NCBI GenBank assembly: GCA_905210845.1
Contig: CAJLYG010000153.1
Location: 1 to 7,763 of the forward strand
From: an uncultured Prevotella sp.
Lineage (GTDB): Bacteria; Bacteroidota; Bacteroidia; Bacteroidales; Bacteroidaceae
Length of the DNA: 7,763 nt
Direction: 5' to 3'
In this document: positions 6,698 to 7,763 of the stretch, piece by piece
Position numbering within the stretch: the stretch's first letter is position 1
Layout of the letters: each line of letters begins with the position of its first letter
Notes under the pieces: generated by a model
The model's database searches: none
Told to the model about the DNA's origin: nothing
The model's input: the letters and a program-made list of their open reading frames with translations, nothing else
Program-made: the position numbers and the translations under genes

Positions 6698-7675
6698 ATG
6701 GATTATCTGTCAATCATCAAACAACCGATTTCTGCGGAATTAGACGATTTTATCGCTCTTTTCAATGAGGCTATGTCCCATCGTGATGGTTTGCTTCAAC
6801 AAGCGCTTGATCATATTCGCCAGCGTGCGGGTAAGAGGATGCGCCCTATGCTTATCTTGTTGATTGCCAAAAATTTTGGTGTCATACAGTCTTCCACCTT
6901 GCATGCTGCGGTGGGACTGGAATTATTGCATACGGCGAGTTTGGTTCATGATGACGTAGTGGATGAAAGCTCTGAGCGTCGGGGACAAGCCTCTGTGAAT
7001 GCTCTTTATAATAACAAAGTGTCCGTATTGGTAGGTGACTATATCCTTTCTACTGCCTTGCTGAATGTTGCTTATACGGGTTCTAAGGAGATTGTCTGTT
7101 ATCTGGCCGAGTTAGGGCGTACCCTCTCTGATGGTGAGATCTTGCAATTGTCTAATATTCGAAACCAAGATTTCTCCGAGGAGGTGTATTATCAGGTTAT
7201 TAAGCAGAAGACAGCAGCCTTATTCGAGGCTTGTGCAGGTATTGGAGCCCTGTCTGCTGGTGCCTCACCTGATGATGTTCAGGCTGCTAAGAGTTTTGGA
7301 CAGAACTTAGGGATTATTTTCCAAATTCGTGATGATATATTTGATTACTACGATGAACGTGAGATTGGCAAACCCACAGGCAATGATATGGCTGAAGGTA
7401 AGTTGACCCTTCCCATTATCTATGCTCTGAATAGCCATCATAATACGGAGATGTTAAGACTGGCCCATAAGGTCAAAGATGGAACTGTTTCTAAGGAAGA
7501 AATTGCTCTCCTTGTCGACTTTGCCAAACAGTCTGGTGGCATTGAATATGCTGACCGTCGGATGCATGATTTCCATCAGAAATCCCTTGACTTTTTATCG
7601 TATAGGGTAAAGGATGACAGGATCCGTCAATCTTTGCGTGCTTATCTTGATTTTGTCATCGAGCGTAACCTGTAA
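6698..7675 (+). CDS. ispB: Long-chain all-trans polyprenyl diphosphate synthase
   Basis: This trans-prenyltransferase adds isopentenyl diphosphate units to an allylic starter to give a long polyprenyl diphosphate, most likely for the menaquinone side chain; it should be cytoplasmic or membrane-peripheral. The 325-residue product has the full motif set: GKRMRP at 45-50, first Asp-rich motif DDVVD at 85-89 followed by RRG 94-96, second Asp-rich motif with DDIFD at 212-216, and GKPTGND at 224-230 leading to EGKLTLP. The residues 4 and 5 before the first Asp are small (Ser81, Ala80), which in this family leaves the product channel open and favours long chains over farnesyl or geranylgeranyl. Exact chain length cannot be read from sequence; Bacteroides-type bacteria commonly make MK-10/MK-11, so the octaprenyl-based symbol ispB denotes family only. 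It is transcribed alone, from its own promoter to an intrinsic terminator 32 bp past the stop. Confidence 0.94.
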   Translation: MDYLSIIKQPISAELDDFIALFNEAMSHRDGLLQQALDHIRQRAGKRMRPMLILLIAKNFGVIQSSTLHAAVGLELLHTASLVHDDVVDESSERRGQASVNALYNNKVSVLVGDYILSTALLNVAYTGSKEIVCYLAELGRTLSDGEILQLSNIRNQDFSEEVYYQVIKQKTAALFEACAGIGALSAGASPDDVQAAKSFGQNLGIIFQIRDDIFDYYDEREIGKPTGNDMAEGKLTLPIIYALNSHHNTEMLRLAHKVKDGTVSKEEIALLVDFAKQSGGIEYADRRMHDFHQKSLDFLSYRVKDDRIRQSLRAYLDFVIERNL

Positions 7676-7707
7676 AGGTGTGCTTTGTTGTGTAGAACTT
7701 ATTGATT

Positions 7708-7745
7708 GAGGGTGTATCAAAATTCTGATGCATCCTCTATTTCTT
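7708..7745 (+). terminator. Intrinsic terminator after the polyprenyl synthase gene
   Basis: A 12-bp stem pairs 7708-7719 (GAGGGTGTATCA) with 7726-7737 (TGATGCATCCTC), including two G-U wobbles, around a 6-nt AAATTC loop. It is followed directly by the U-rich run TATTTCTT. The position just beyond the stop codon and the strong stem plus tail are those of a Rho-independent terminator. Confidence 0.88.
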
Positions 7746-7763
7746 ATTATTTATGAAAACAAA

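Noticed and set aside
7753..7763. ATGAAAACAAA at the right edge as the start of another gene
   Set aside because: It looks like a plausible start (Met-Lys-Thr), but only 11 bases are visible, it is 15 bp past a terminator stem and I see no promoter for it. It cannot be judged from this window.

Overview
The window carries five protein genes, packed tightly, with no RNA genes, mobile elements or CRISPR arrays that I can see. Three things point to Bacteroidota, most likely Bacteroidales: promoter -7 boxes of the form TAnnTTTG, A/T-rich start regions with no purine-rich Shine-Dalgarno, and protein variants such as the MutS P-loop [10 protein letters not shown] and an Lgt with a long loop ending in GLASHGG. 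I cannot name the genus with confidence.

Layout: (1) the 3' two-thirds of mutS (+), cut by the left edge; (2) a short convergent gap with a perfect 16-bp inverted repeat that starts inside the end of mutS; (3) lgt and ychF on the minus strand, ychF first, 2 nt apart, which looks like one transcription unit with a good Bacteroidota promoter in the 69-bp gap behind it; (4) polA (-), full length, with 5' nuclease, proofreading and polymerase active sites all present; (5) an 88-bp divergent promoter region; (6) a long-chain polyprenyl diphosphate synthase gene (+), followed by a clear intrinsic terminator near the right edge.

Functionally this is core housekeeping. MutS and DNA polymerase I belong to replication and repair, and both carry a sequence resembling a sliding-clamp binding peptide (QLSFF and QLDLF). 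YchF is a translation-associated ATPase/GTPase. Lgt starts lipoprotein maturation in the inner membrane. The prenyl synthase most likely makes the quinone side chain. The genes do not form an obvious single pathway. I found no undescribed multi-gene system. The most interesting items are regulatory: a 16-bp palindrome at the predicted ychF transcription start, the stop-codon-overlapping terminator shared by mutS and lgt, and the back-to-back polA/prenyl synthase promoters. The clamp motif in the PolA interdomain linker is also worth a look.
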